A program made the translations under genes and the position numbers. Shown here one piece after another: positions 55,214-63,235 of a DNA stretch of 64,000 bases. Position 1 is the first letter of the stretch, and the number at the start of each line of letters is the position of its first letter. The stretch is from a bacterium ADurb.Bin243 (GTDB taxonomy: Bacteria; Muiribacteriota; UBA9980). The notes under the pieces were generated by a model. That model was not told the origin of the DNA. It ran no database searches and saw nothing but the letters and a program-made list of their open reading frames with translations. The DNA is taken from the NCBI GenBank assembly GCA_002069765.1, contig MWBZ01000011.1, forward strand, positions 25,459-89,458, written 5' to 3'.

Positions 55214-56788
55214 ATGGAGGTGAGTCAAATAGATAATCCCGTAATACTGAATTTAGTATGGTTGCTAGTAGGCGCTTTAACAGGCGCAGTTATAGTTTTT
55301 TTATCTAAAAAATTCTATACCGACAGTAAAATCAACGCTACAAATTTAAAAATACAGGAAATGCTCAAAAAGGCCAAAGATGACGCTGAAGGCTTGTTGA
55401 AAGAAGCGCATCTCGAAGCCAAAGAGCAGCTTGTCGAATTAAAAAAAGAGCTTGAAAAAAGGTTTCAAAAAGAAACGCGTGAAAAACGCAACGAGCTTTT
55501 AAAATACGAGCAGAGAATAAACGCTAAAGAAGCTAAAAACGATAAAAAAGCGGATACTCTCGAAAAACGCGAAAAAGTTATAACCGAAAAAGAACAGGAA
55601 ATCGAAGTTTTAAAAGCCGAAACGGAATCCTTGAAAAAACAGCAGGTCGAAAGGCTTGAACAAATCTCGGGTCTCAGCATGAACGAAGCCCGCAATCACA
55701 TCCTTAACACTATCGAGATGGAGCTGCAGGGCGAAATTGCGAAGAAAGTCAAAAAAGCCGAAGACGAGGCCAAAGAAACGGCCGACAGAAAAGCTAAATG
55801 GATAATAGCCACAGCCGTAGGGCGTTGCGCTATAGACCACAACGTCGACTCGATGGTGACGGTGGTTAATCTGCCCGACGAAGATATGAAAGGCCGCATA
55901 ATAGGCCGCGAAGGGCGTAACATTAGAACGCTCGAAAGCCTCACCGGCATTTCTATAATCATCGACGACACGCCGCAGGCCGTCGTTCTTTCGGGCTTCA
56001 ACGCAATAAAGCGTGAAATCGCAAGAATTTCGCTTGAAAAACTCATACGCGACGGAAGAATTCATCCCGCGCGCATAGAAGAAGTAGTCGCTAAAACCAC
56101 TTCGGAAATAGAGCAGACGATCCACGAAATAGGCGAACGCGCCACCATAGAACTCGGCGTTCAGGGCCTGCATTCGGAGCTCATCACGCTCATAGGCAAA
56201 CTCCACTACAGAACATCTTACGGTCAGAACCAGTTGCAGCACACCGTCGAAGTCGCTAAACTCTCCGCCATAATGGCAGGCGAACTCGGCGCCGACGTAC
56301 AGCTCGCAAAACGCGCCGGACTTCTGCACGATATAGGCAAGGTAATAACCAGCGAAGCGGAAGGCTCGCACGCCATAATAGGCGCGGACCTCGCCCGCAA
56401 ATACGGCGAACCGCCAAAGGTGGTCAACGCCATACTCGCGCACCACGAAGAATGCGTCCCCGAAACGGTAGAAGCCGTTCTCGTAGGCGCGGCCGATGCA
56501 ATATCGGCGTCGCGCGAAGGCGCCCGCTTTGAAACGATCGAAGCGTACGTCAAGCGTATCGACGCTCTTGAAAAAATAGCCGGATCTCACGACTGTGTCG
56601 CAGCGGCCTACGCCCTGCAGGCCGGACGCGAAATAAGGGTCATCGTCAAGCCGGATATGGCAGACGACAACACGGCCGCCAAGCTGTCGCACGACATTAA
56701 AGCTAAAATAGAACATGAACTCGAGTTTCCCGGTCAGATCAAAATAGTCGTAATAAGGGAAACACGCGCAATAGAATACGCAAAGTAA
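55214..56788 (+). CDS. rny: ribonuclease Y
   Basis: 524 residues: N-terminal membrane anchor (about 8-30), long coiled coil (about 35-175), KH domain (about 210-275, with GRIIGREGRNIRTLE) and HD domain (about 335-430, with LLHDIGK and the AHHEE pair). RNase Y is the membrane endonuclease that starts mRNA decay. The start is odd: the only good ribosome site, GGAGG at 55216-55220, lies inside the reading frame directly after the ATG at 55214, with ATA at the expected spacing (55229); GTG at 55220 overlaps the site itself. Confidence 0.93.
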   Translation: MEVSQIDNPVILNLVWLLVGALTGAVIVFLSKKFYTDSKINATNLKIQEMLKKAKDDAEGLLKEAHLEAKEQLVELKKELEKRFQKETREKRNELLKYEQRINAKEAKNDKKADTLEKREKVITEKEQEIEVLKAETESLKKQQVERLEQISGLSMNEARNHILNTIEMELQGEIAKKVKKAEDEAKETADRKAKWIIATAVGRCAIDHNVDSMVTVVNLPDEDMKGRIIGREGRNIRTLESLTGISIIIDDTPQAVVLSGFNAIKREIARISLEKLIRDGRIHPARIEEVVAKTTSEIEQTIHEIGERATIELGVQGLHSELITLIGKLHYRTSYGQNQLQHTVEVAKLSAIMAGELGADVQLAKRAGLLHDIGKVITSEAEGSHAIIGADLARKYGEPPKVVNAILAHHEECVPETVEAVLVGAADAISASREGARFETIEAYVKRIDALEKIAGSHDCVAAAYALQAGREIRVIVKPDMADDNTAAKLSHDIKAKIEHELEFPGQIKIVVIRETRAIEYAK

Positions 56789-56810
56789 CAGCGACAAACA
56801 AACAAAACTG

Positions 56811-56847
56811 CAATGGGGGCATTTATGAATTTAAATCGCCCCCATTG
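56811..56847 (+). terminator. probable terminator after rny
   Basis: CAATGGGGGC and GCCCCCATTG make a perfect 10-bp stem with a 17-nt loop; the following T run is poor (TTATTTAGG). It could also act in the leader of the next gene. Confidence 0.55.
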
Positions 56848-56868
56848 TTATTTAGGCTGGTTTTCATT

Positions 56869-58449
56869 ATGAGCAATACGAGCGATATAAACAACATCGG
56901 CGAAGCTAAGAAAGAAAGCGCGCTGGTTTCTTATTTTAAAAAATTTTCGATCGCTCTTATGTTATGCCTGCTGTGCGCCATAACGTTCATACACCGCTAC
57001 GCTCTAGAGCTCGAAACGCTCGATATGCAGATAATCTGCGCCGAAGAATTTTACGGCAAAATACTTCCCTATTCGTTCATTAAAAGCTCGGTAGCCGCCG
57101 CTGAAGATAAACTCGATCGTTCCTGCGAAGACATCATAATCCTGCTTAGAAAAAACGGCATATACGATTGCAGGTACTGCGCTTCTATATACACAAAAGA
57201 AGCCGTCAAATTGATAGGATTTAACCCCGTACGCTCCGCCGCGCTTTTAAACTGCGCTAAAAAATTCTCGCCCGGATATCAAAAAGCTTACTTTTACCAC
57301 GCCATACTTTCCATTTATAATTTCGATTTCGCCGGAGCATTAAATAACGCCGCATCTATTTTTTATTTCGTTTTCGCATCGCCCGGCGCTATATTCAGCA
57401 CTATGAACCTGGCGCTTCTGGCGCTGATTTCTTTTATAATAATCCAGTTCATCTTCATCGCCGCGCTTTATTTAAAATACCGGCGCATGATCATGCACGA
57501 AGCCCACGAATTCGAAATCGGCGCGGCCAATATTTCTATAACCCCGTATCTGGATTCCAGAGAGAGTTTCGTTTCATCGGCGCTTGGAAAAAATATTATT
57601 ATATGCCTCATGTTCGTTATTTTTTATTGTTATTTTTCCACCGGATTCGGAAAATACTTAAAACTCGCCGTGGAAACCAACGATTTTCTTAAAAATCCGC
57701 ATGAATTTCAGGCCATAAACGCCATGCCCATAGATAACTCCGCCATGGCGAACCTCGATAAAGCTTTACTGAAGGCTTTTAAAAACGAAAAGCTTTCCAT
57801 AGACTTTTACCATTATTTTTCGTACGTTTCTAAATTACTATCGCATGATCCTCAGGCCGCGTCTTTTCATCATAAAAAAATAAGCCCCGCGTCTTTTTTA
57901 TCCGGCAAGTTAAAGAATAAAGAAGGGATTTCATTTTTAGAAGATTCCGATTTATATTACGCTTTTTTTTCGCCGATGAGAAGCAACCCTCTTTTTATGA
58001 TAGCGGTGCTTTTAAACGTGCTTCTGATAATTATTTTCATGGGCATCATCAGAAAGGTCATCGTTTTAAAAAACGGCGCCAAAGCCGATTTATGCGCATG
58101 CTCGACGATAAGCTGCCCCGAATGCCGGGTGCAGGTAGGCCTGTGCAACTCGTGCCTCATGCCTTTAAAACCGCAAAACGCAAAAAAAAATATATATAAT
58201 ATTTTTTATCCGCATGATAAAAATATTATATATTACGCGTCGCTCGCGCTGCCGGGGTTTTGCTTTTTTTATTTTTCGGAATTCGCTCTGGCGTTTTTTT
58301 ATTCGATACTTCTTATAAACCTTTTTATATTCAATATCGCATCGGCGGCGGGATTTTTTTTATCGGGAGCCGGCCAGGCCGCACTGATAATACTGGTTTA
58401 TATAATTTATGCGGTGGAATTTTCTTATTATCTGAAAAACAGGCAATAA
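56869..58449 (+). CDS. membrane protein with cytosolic zinc ribbon, unknown function
   Basis: 526 residues from ATG 56869. About seven hydrophobic segments: one near the N-terminus (about 25-45), a large soluble loop with several Cys (about 55-155, CEDIIILLRKNGIYDCRYC), pairs near 165-190, 235-255 and 370-395, then three at the C-terminus. Between the fourth and fifth lies a Cys cluster CACSTISCPECRVQVGLCNSC, a likely treble-clef or double zinc ribbon. No family recognised and no clear ribosome site. Confidence 0.7.
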   Translation: MSNTSDINNIGEAKKESALVSYFKKFSIALMLCLLCAITFIHRYALELETLDMQIICAEEFYGKILPYSFIKSSVAAAEDKLDRSCEDIIILLRKNGIYDCRYCASIYTKEAVKLIGFNPVRSAALLNCAKKFSPGYQKAYFYHAILSIYNFDFAGALNNAASIFYFVFASPGAIFSTMNLALLALISFIIIQFIFIAALYLKYRRMIMHEAHEFEIGAANISITPYLDSRESFVSSALGKNIIICLMFVIFYCYFSTGFGKYLKLAVETNDFLKNPHEFQAINAMPIDNSAMANLDKALLKAFKNEKLSIDFYHYFSYVSKLLSHDPQAASFHHKKISPASFLSGKLKNKEGISFLEDSDLYYAFFSPMRSNPLFMIAVLLNVLLIIIFMGIIRKVIVLKNGAKADLCACSTISCPECRVQVGLCNSCLMPLKPQNAKKNIYNIFYPHDKNIIYYASLALPGFCFFYFSEFALAFFYSILLINLFIFNIASAAGFFLSGAGQAALIILVYIIYAVEFSYYLKNRQ

Positions 58450-58460
58450 TAAATAGACGG

Positions 58461-58814
58461 CTAAAGAGCCATTGACTTGATTTTTTCCACGGCCCCGTCG
58501 AGCGTTTCGCAAAGCGTAAAAACATGAAGAAGTCCGGTAATATCGAAAACTTCTTTGATTTCTTCGGATACCGAACAGAAAACAAAATTTCCTTTATTGT
58601 TTTTTATTTTTTTAGAAGCCGAAAGAAAAACCCTCAGCCCCGCGCTGCTTATATATTCAAGCCCGCACAGATCGAGAATATAATATCTATCGTTATTTTC
58701 AAGCATTAAATTCAATTCGGCCTCAGCCTCTTCGGAATTGCTCGAATCTATTTTTCCGCTTATATTTATGACCGTAAAATTTTCTATTTTATATACTTTA
58801 AGCTCGTACTTCAA
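58461..58814 (-). CDS. STAS-domain anti-sigma factor antagonist-like protein
   Basis: 117 residues forming one STAS domain: INISGKIDSSNSEEAE, YILDLCGLEYISSAGLRVFL with the conserved Ser that is phosphorylated in SpoIIAA/RsbV, and a C-terminal helix. It probably takes part in a partner-switching pathway with an RsbW-type kinase and a PP2C phosphatase, neither in this window. TTG start at 58814 with GGGAGAA upstream. It follows the patatin gene by 36 nt, so the two are likely cotranscribed. Confidence 0.88.
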   Translation of the reverse strand: MKYELKVYKIENFTVINISGKIDSSNSEEAEAELNLMLENNDRYYILDLCGLEYISSAGLRVFLSASKKIKNNKGNFVFCSVSEEIKEVFDITGLLHVFTLCETLDGAVEKIKSMAL

Positions 58815-58850
58815 AATTATTCTCCCGGTTATAATTAGTTAATATTGCGC

Positions 58851-59744
58851 TTATCTTTTTTTATTTTTAAAATTTTCTATGGCCGCCGTTATTTCGGCTT
58901 TTTTCTTTTCTATTATCCTGCGGCCGGTTTCAATAATAACCGGCATTTTATCCACATCCCACATATTTATCAGCTCGTCGAAATGCATATTGATAACCAC
59001 AATTTCGTGATGGTGCATATCTATGGCCAGCGCCATCTGTTTTTTCTGGGTGGAAGTATAGCTTCTGCTTATAAAATGATGTAAATATTCAATAAAACTT
59101 TTAGACTCCGTTTTTAACTGCTGCTCGATGGCTACCGCGATGATAACGTCGTAATTGCGGTTAACCGCTTCCAGCACCGGAAGAGGCGAACTATACGCGC
59201 CGTCTACGAACCATTTATTCCCGATTTTTATCGGGGGGAAAAACGGGAATTGCGCCGCCGAAGCATAAACGGCAGATGCGATATCGCCGGAATTAATCAA
59301 TGCGCCCTCTCCGGTATCCACATCGGTTACCTGAACCAGAGTAGGTATTTTAATACTTTCAAACGACGAATTTTTAAATATTATTTTTAAAACATCTATA
59401 AGGCGCTGAGGCTTTAAAATCCCGCGGGTTTTATCGAAGCGGCCCATTGGCATTTTAGCTATTCCGAGCAGAGTGCGGTAATCTATATGTGAAAAAAGGC
59501 TTTTAGTAAGGTAGTTTGAAAATAAACCGGCCATATCCGACGAATCATATCCAAACCCGTGCATGGCCGCCACAATAGCGCCTCCGCTGCAGCCAATGAG
59601 AAGATCAATATTTATTCCGCTGGTTTCTAAAAATTCAAACAACGGTATGGCGCAGGCGGGTTTTATACCTCCGCTGCCTATGACCACGGCTATTTTTGGT
59701 TTTACCGGCGCGCCGCCGTCGTTAGGATTCAATTGCATATCCAT
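58851..59744 (-). CDS. patatin-like phospholipase
   Basis: 297 residues, no signal peptide. The oxyanion-hole region is VVIGSGGIKPACAIPLFE, the nucleophile elbow is IGCSGGAIVAA (GxSxG), and the catalytic Asp lies in FVDGAYSSPLPV. The Ser-Asp dyad is therefore intact. This is the bacterial RssA/YlbK-like branch of acyl hydrolases. The ATG at 59744 has no ribosome site; a TGT-TATAAT -10 at 59767-59762 would start the mRNA only about 11 nt upstream. Followed by the STAS gene. Confidence 0.88.
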   Translation of the reverse strand: MDMQLNPNDGGAPVKPKIAVVIGSGGIKPACAIPLFEFLETSGINIDLLIGCSGGAIVAAMHGFGYDSSDMAGLFSNYLTKSLFSHIDYRTLLGIAKMPMGRFDKTRGILKPQRLIDVLKIIFKNSSFESIKIPTLVQVTDVDTGEGALINSGDIASAVYASAAQFPFFPPIKIGNKWFVDGAYSSPLPVLEAVNRNYDVIIAVAIEQQLKTESKSFIEYLHHFISRSYTSTQKKQMALAIDMHHHEIVVINMHFDELINMWDVDKMPVIIETGRRIIEKKKAEITAAIENFKNKKR

Positions 59745-59761
59745 AATTAAATTACTTAAAT

Positions 59762-59767
59762 ATTATA
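59762..59767 (-). promoter_or_regulatory. extended -10 of the patatin gene, near-leaderless
   Basis: Minus-strand TGT plus TATAAT (59767-59762). The -35 is poor. The predicted 5' leader is about 11 nt. Confidence 0.45.
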
Positions 59768-59903
59768 ACAAAAATAATTACGCAATAACAGAATTTTTTA
59801 AAAATTTCTTCTTAAGTATAACATTTTTTATCTCTTGACAACGAATGAATTAAATAATATACAAAATTACATTTTACATATATACTTAAAATAGCTGAAA
59901 AAG

Positions 59904-59940
59904 AGCGCAGGAACATTCAATTGAAGTAGCTTCCTGCGCT
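59904..59940. repeat. inverted repeat beside the receiver remnant
   Basis: AGCGCAGGAA (59904-59913) and TTCCTGCGCT (59931-59940) are perfect 10-bp inverted arms; the spacer contains the palindrome TTCAATTGAA. No T run follows, so a terminator is less likely than a deletion scar or binding site. Confidence 0.6.
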
Positions 59941-60097
59941 GAAGAAATCGTTGAAAAATACCATAACGGCATACGCGATGGAATCCGACCGCGAAAAGTG
60001 CCTGCAATCAGGCATGGATGATTATATTTCAAAACCGGTGAATATTGAAAAACTGACCGCTATTATAGATAAGCACCGCTCGAACTACGCTGCTTAA
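59930..60097 (+). pseudogene. remnant of a receiver (REC) domain C-terminus
   Basis: In one frame this stretch encodes LKNTITAYAMESDREKC followed by LQSGMDDYISKPVNIEKL and AIIDKHRSNYAA before a TAA at 60095. This is the last third of a receiver domain: the Thr/Ser strand, the 'GMDDYISKP' helix-loop with the conserved Lys, and the final helix. The Asp pocket and any upstream domains are gone; a stop (TAG at 59927) closes the frame just before it. It resembles the receiver ends of the hybrid kinases at 9.4 and 22.3 kb but is not a copy of either. There is no start site, so I take it as a decayed hybrid kinase or regulator. Confidence 0.78.
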
Positions 60098-60135
60098 TAA
60101 TGACGAACGGTTTTAAAAGCGGAACCCGAAAGCCC

Positions 60136-61026
60136 TTATTTCTTTAAAAATGTCTTTTTAAGATAGATAAGCTGCTCATCGACCGACATGATCTCGTTAT
60201 TGACTATTTTAATTTTAGCTTTTCCAAGACAATCGCCGAATTTGCCGGCGTTTAAGATACAGGTTTTTCCTATATATTCAGGCTCGTTTAAAAAAGTGTG
60301 CGAATGCGCGCCTATTATAAGTTTTACTTCAGGAAACTTTTTAGCGAATTCACGGTCTTCCGGAAGGCCTAAGTGTGAAAGATGTATTATAATATCGGCT
60401 TTTTCTTTCAGTTCTGACCGTATTTTAAGATACGCCTCATCGGTGCCTAGAAATGTAATCTTTTGTTTCTCTTCGTCGGAAAGGGCCGTAAATGTATTTG
60501 AAGCGGTAATTCCAACTATGGCTATTCTGGTTTTAGCGAAAGTTTTTATAATATAAGGCTTGAACAGATAAGTTTTAGTTTTGTTATCGATTATATTAGC
60601 GCATAAAACCGGCATTTTAATAGTCGAGGCAAGTTCGCTAAATTTATAAAGCCCGAAGTCTATTTCATGGTTGCCTATAGTCATAGCGTCGTAGCCGGCG
60701 GCGTCGAGTGCGTGAAGGTCCGACTCCATAGTGTCGAAACTTACATCTTTATAGCTTGTTATATCTCCCGCGTCGAGCATAAGTATATGAGCGTCTTTTT
60801 TATTGTTGACGATCATATTTTTAAAGCCCGAAACGTTTTTTAATAAAGTTATCCCTTCGTCAAAAGGTTTTTGAAGGTTGCCGTGAGTGTCGTTGGTGTG
60901 TATTAGCTCTATTTCAATTATGGACTTATTTTTAAGCGGAGCCGCTTGAACGGCGCTAAAAAGAATCGCCGATAAGTAAAAAAACGACAGAATCAAAAGC
61001 TTGATTTTATTATTATTCCTGTTCAT
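60136..61026 (-). CDS. exported metallophosphoesterase (UshA/5'-nucleotidase-like catalytic domain)
   Basis: 296 residues. Signal peptide ending AVQAA. Dimetal motifs are complete: HTNDTHGN, LDAGD, GNHEIDFG, the His in IIHLSHLG and GAHSHT. Unlike UshA or YfkN it lacks the C-terminal nucleotide-binding domain and stops after the catalytic domain, so substrate specificity is open. GAGGAGAG ribosome site and a TTGTAT-18-TATAAT promoter on the minus strand. Confidence 0.9.
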   Translation of the reverse strand: MNRNNNKIKLLILSFFYLSAILFSAVQAAPLKNKSIIEIELIHTNDTHGNLQKPFDEGITLLKNVSGFKNMIVNNKKDAHILMLDAGDITSYKDVSFDTMESDLHALDAAGYDAMTIGNHEIDFGLYKFSELASTIKMPVLCANIIDNKTKTYLFKPYIIKTFAKTRIAIVGITASNTFTALSDEEKQKITFLGTDEAYLKIRSELKEKADIIIHLSHLGLPEDREFAKKFPEVKLIIGAHSHTFLNEPEYIGKTCILNAGKFGDCLGKAKIKIVNNEIMSVDEQLIYLKKTFLKK

Positions 61027-61091
61027 GAAACTCTCCTCGTGTTATATGCTAAGTTTTATCATTACCCGATACGCATTTAAATTCATGAGTT

Positions 61092-61121
61092 ATTATATCA
61101 TAATCATGGCCGGCAATACAA
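61092..61121 (-). promoter_or_regulatory. promoter of the metallophosphoesterase gene
   Basis: Minus strand: TTGTAT (61121-61116), 18-nt spacer, TATAAT (61097-61092). Confidence 0.6.
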
Positions 61122-61165
61122 GGCGCTTTTTAATTTTTATTTTTTTGATAATTTTTGATAATTAG

Positions 61166-61194
61166 TTGACAGACGAACTGTAAAGTTATATAAT
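61166..61194 (+). promoter_or_regulatory. promoter of the M4/M36-like protease gene
   Basis: Perfect TTGACA (61166-61171), 17-nt spacer, perfect TATAAT (61189-61194). It is divergent from the promoter at 61092-61121. Confidence 0.82.
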
Positions 61195-61230
61195 ATATAG
61201 ATACAAAATAAGTACGGAGGGTATTATAGT

Positions 61231-62895
61231 ATGAAGAAACTGTTTTTTATCGTTCTTATCCTTACTTTAGCGCTTGTTTTCACAAACGCTTACGCGGACA
61301 GCGCTAACGTTTTAAGATTCGCTAAATTCAATTCCGACAACGGCAACAAGTTCAGCGTGAACTTCGACGAAGACGGCAATATCAGAAATATCATCAACAA
61401 CGACGCGAACGCCTATTCGGCAAAACAGAACAAAAGATCCGAAAATGAACTCGTTACCGACGCTATCAAATTCTTAGAAAAAAATTCAGATTTAATAAGC
61501 GGCGTGGAAGTCAGAGACCTCAGAGTCGAAAACGTATCCGCCAGCGGCAATATTACCCACGTACTTTTCTCGCACTACTACAAAAACAAAAAAGTTTTCG
61601 ATTCGCAGGTTTCAGTTCACATAAACAACGCCTCCGAAGTGGTCATGCTCAATAACGCACTTTCTCCGATAGGCAAAGTCAATTCAGTAGCTACCGTTAT
61701 TAGCCATGATAAAGCTTTAGAAATAGCTAAAAAACATATCAAATGCCAGGGCGAAAGAATCAAATCAAAAGCCGCTAACGTTATCTACAGCAAAAATAAA
61801 ATAGCTTTCGAAACGGTTAAAGTAGAACTCGCTTCCAAAGATCCTCTCGGCGATTTCGTATTCGTTATAAACGCCGCGAACGGCGAAGTTATCGAATGCT
61901 TCGATATCATGTTCCACGCCGACGCTCCCGAAGCGCCTAAAGCTCCTCAGGGCACTATTTACATGTTCAACCCCATGAAGGGCGGCATAGTAAGCGAACC
62001 CATCATCAATCTCACAAACCCCGGTAAAGGCCTCGTTGGCAAATGGGTTACAGTAGTAAACGAAGACACGGCTCCCGCAGTTTTAAACGCCGCCGGCAAC
62101 TATGTTTTCGACGCTGACGATACTCATTTCGACGAAGTTAACGCTTATTACCACACTAATAAAGTTCACGATTTCGTAGCTCAATACGGTTTCACCGGCC
62201 TCGACCGCTCTATCAAAGTTACCGTCCACTACGGCACAAAATACGACAACGCGTTCTTTTCCCCTATGGAAGGCGCTATAGCCCTCGGCGACGGCAATAG
62301 ATTGAACGATCTTTCAAAAGAAGAAAGCGTTATCTATCATGAATACGGCCACGCTGTAACGAACGCCATGGTTTATATGCCTTACTCAAGCGAATCAGGC
62401 GCCATCAACGAAGCTTTCTCCGATTATCTCGCATGCACGATGACCGACGACTCCATGGTCGGCGAATGGGCAATGGCTAAAATGAACAAACCTTTCCTCC
62501 GCAACATGGATAACAAAACTCACTATCCCGAAGATATCCAGAACGAAGTCCATTATGACAGCAATATCTACGGCGCAGGCCTGTGGGATTTAAGAAAAGC
62601 CCTCGGCGCAGAAGTCACCGATAAAATAATGCACTTTTCAAGAAATTACTTGAAAGGCATCAAAAATCAGAAATTCACCGACGGCGTTAACGCTTTAATA
62701 GCAGCCGATAAAGAATTTTACAAAGGCGTAAACGCCGAAACAATCAAAAAAGTATTCGAAGCCCGCGGCATAAAAGCGAAACCGCTTACCGCAAGCTCCG
62801 GCCCCGTTGTCGACGCTCTCAAATTCGAAGCTCTCAACGGCAATAAAGAAGCGAAACAGATGCTCGAAAATATAGAAAACGGCAACGTAAAATAA
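61231..62895 (+). CDS. secreted thermolysin/fungalysin-like (M4/M36) metalloprotease
   Basis: 554 residues. Signal peptide ending NAYA, an FTP/PepSY-type propeptide (about 25-230), and a catalytic domain. YYHTNKVHDFVAQYGF resembles M36; the active site is HEYGH at 370-374 (Glu371 catalytic) with the third ligand Glu394 in GAINEAFSDYLA, 20 residues on, the same spacing as in thermolysin. It should be an active, self-processing exoprotease. GGAGGG ribosome site, consensus promoter and strong terminator: a well-expressed single gene. Codon use is richer in C-ending codons than in neighbours, fitting high expression. Confidence 0.92.
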   Translation: MKKLFFIVLILTLALVFTNAYADSANVLRFAKFNSDNGNKFSVNFDEDGNIRNIINNDANAYSAKQNKRSENELVTDAIKFLEKNSDLISGVEVRDLRVENVSASGNITHVLFSHYYKNKKVFDSQVSVHINNASEVVMLNNALSPIGKVNSVATVISHDKALEIAKKHIKCQGERIKSKAANVIYSKNKIAFETVKVELASKDPLGDFVFVINAANGEVIECFDIMFHADAPEAPKAPQGTIYMFNPMKGGIVSEPIINLTNPGKGLVGKWVTVVNEDTAPAVLNAAGNYVFDADDTHFDEVNAYYHTNKVHDFVAQYGFTGLDRSIKVTVHYGTKYDNAFFSPMEGAIALGDGNRLNDLSKEESVIYHEYGHAVTNAMVYMPYSSESGAINEAFSDYLACTMTDDSMVGEWAMAKMNKPFLRNMDNKTHYPEDIQNEVHYDSNIYGAGLWDLRKALGAEVTDKIMHFSRNYLKGIKNQKFTDGVNALIAADKEFYKGVNAETIKKVFEARGIKAKPLTASSGPVVDALKFEALNGNKEAKQMLENIENGNVK

Positions 62896-62924
62896 TCAAA
62901 TTATATAAAAGCCATAAATAACTT

Positions 62925-62968
62925 AAAGAAGCTATCCATTCAAATAATCAGGATAGCTTCTTTTTTTT
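62925..62968 (+). terminator. intrinsic terminator after the protease gene
   Basis: AAAGAAGCTATCC pairs with GGATAGCTTCTTT and is followed by an unbroken T run to 62968. Confidence 0.9.
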
Positions 62969-63023
62969 ATTTGTTCCAACCGTTGCAATAGTTTTTACCG
63001 CATACCGCCTGGTTAAAATTGTC

Positions 63024-63052
63024 TTTACTTTTCATAAAAAAAGTGCTATAAT
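63024..63052 (+). promoter_or_regulatory. promoter of the lipoprotein gene
   Basis: TTTACT (63024-63029), 17-nt spacer, perfect TATAAT (63047-63052). It yields a leader of about 177 nt with several short hairpins (for example CACGC/GCGTG near 63140-63160). Confidence 0.65.
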
Positions 63053-63235
63053 TATAATAGAAGATAAAAATTGCCCAGTTTGCAATGTTTTTCATTCTTT
63101 TTTCGCGTACGTTTTCAAATTAAAACGTAATTCGATTTAACACGCCGGTTTTGCGTGATAAAACGAGTTGTTTGAGAAACGAAAATTCAGGCCGGTCGAA
63201 CGGTTTTGCCGCTCGAGTGAAGCAGGCGATTAAAA

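Noticed and set aside
55610..56797. Long open frame (395 codons) on the minus strand across rny
   Set aside because: It is an antisense shadow caused by the codon bias of rny; its product is Tyr/Phe-rich with no family resemblance and no ribosome site.
63053..63235. Cyclic-di-GMP (GEMM) or cobalamin riboswitch in the lipoprotein leader
   Set aside because: I could not match the conserved core bases of either class; only generic hairpins are seen.
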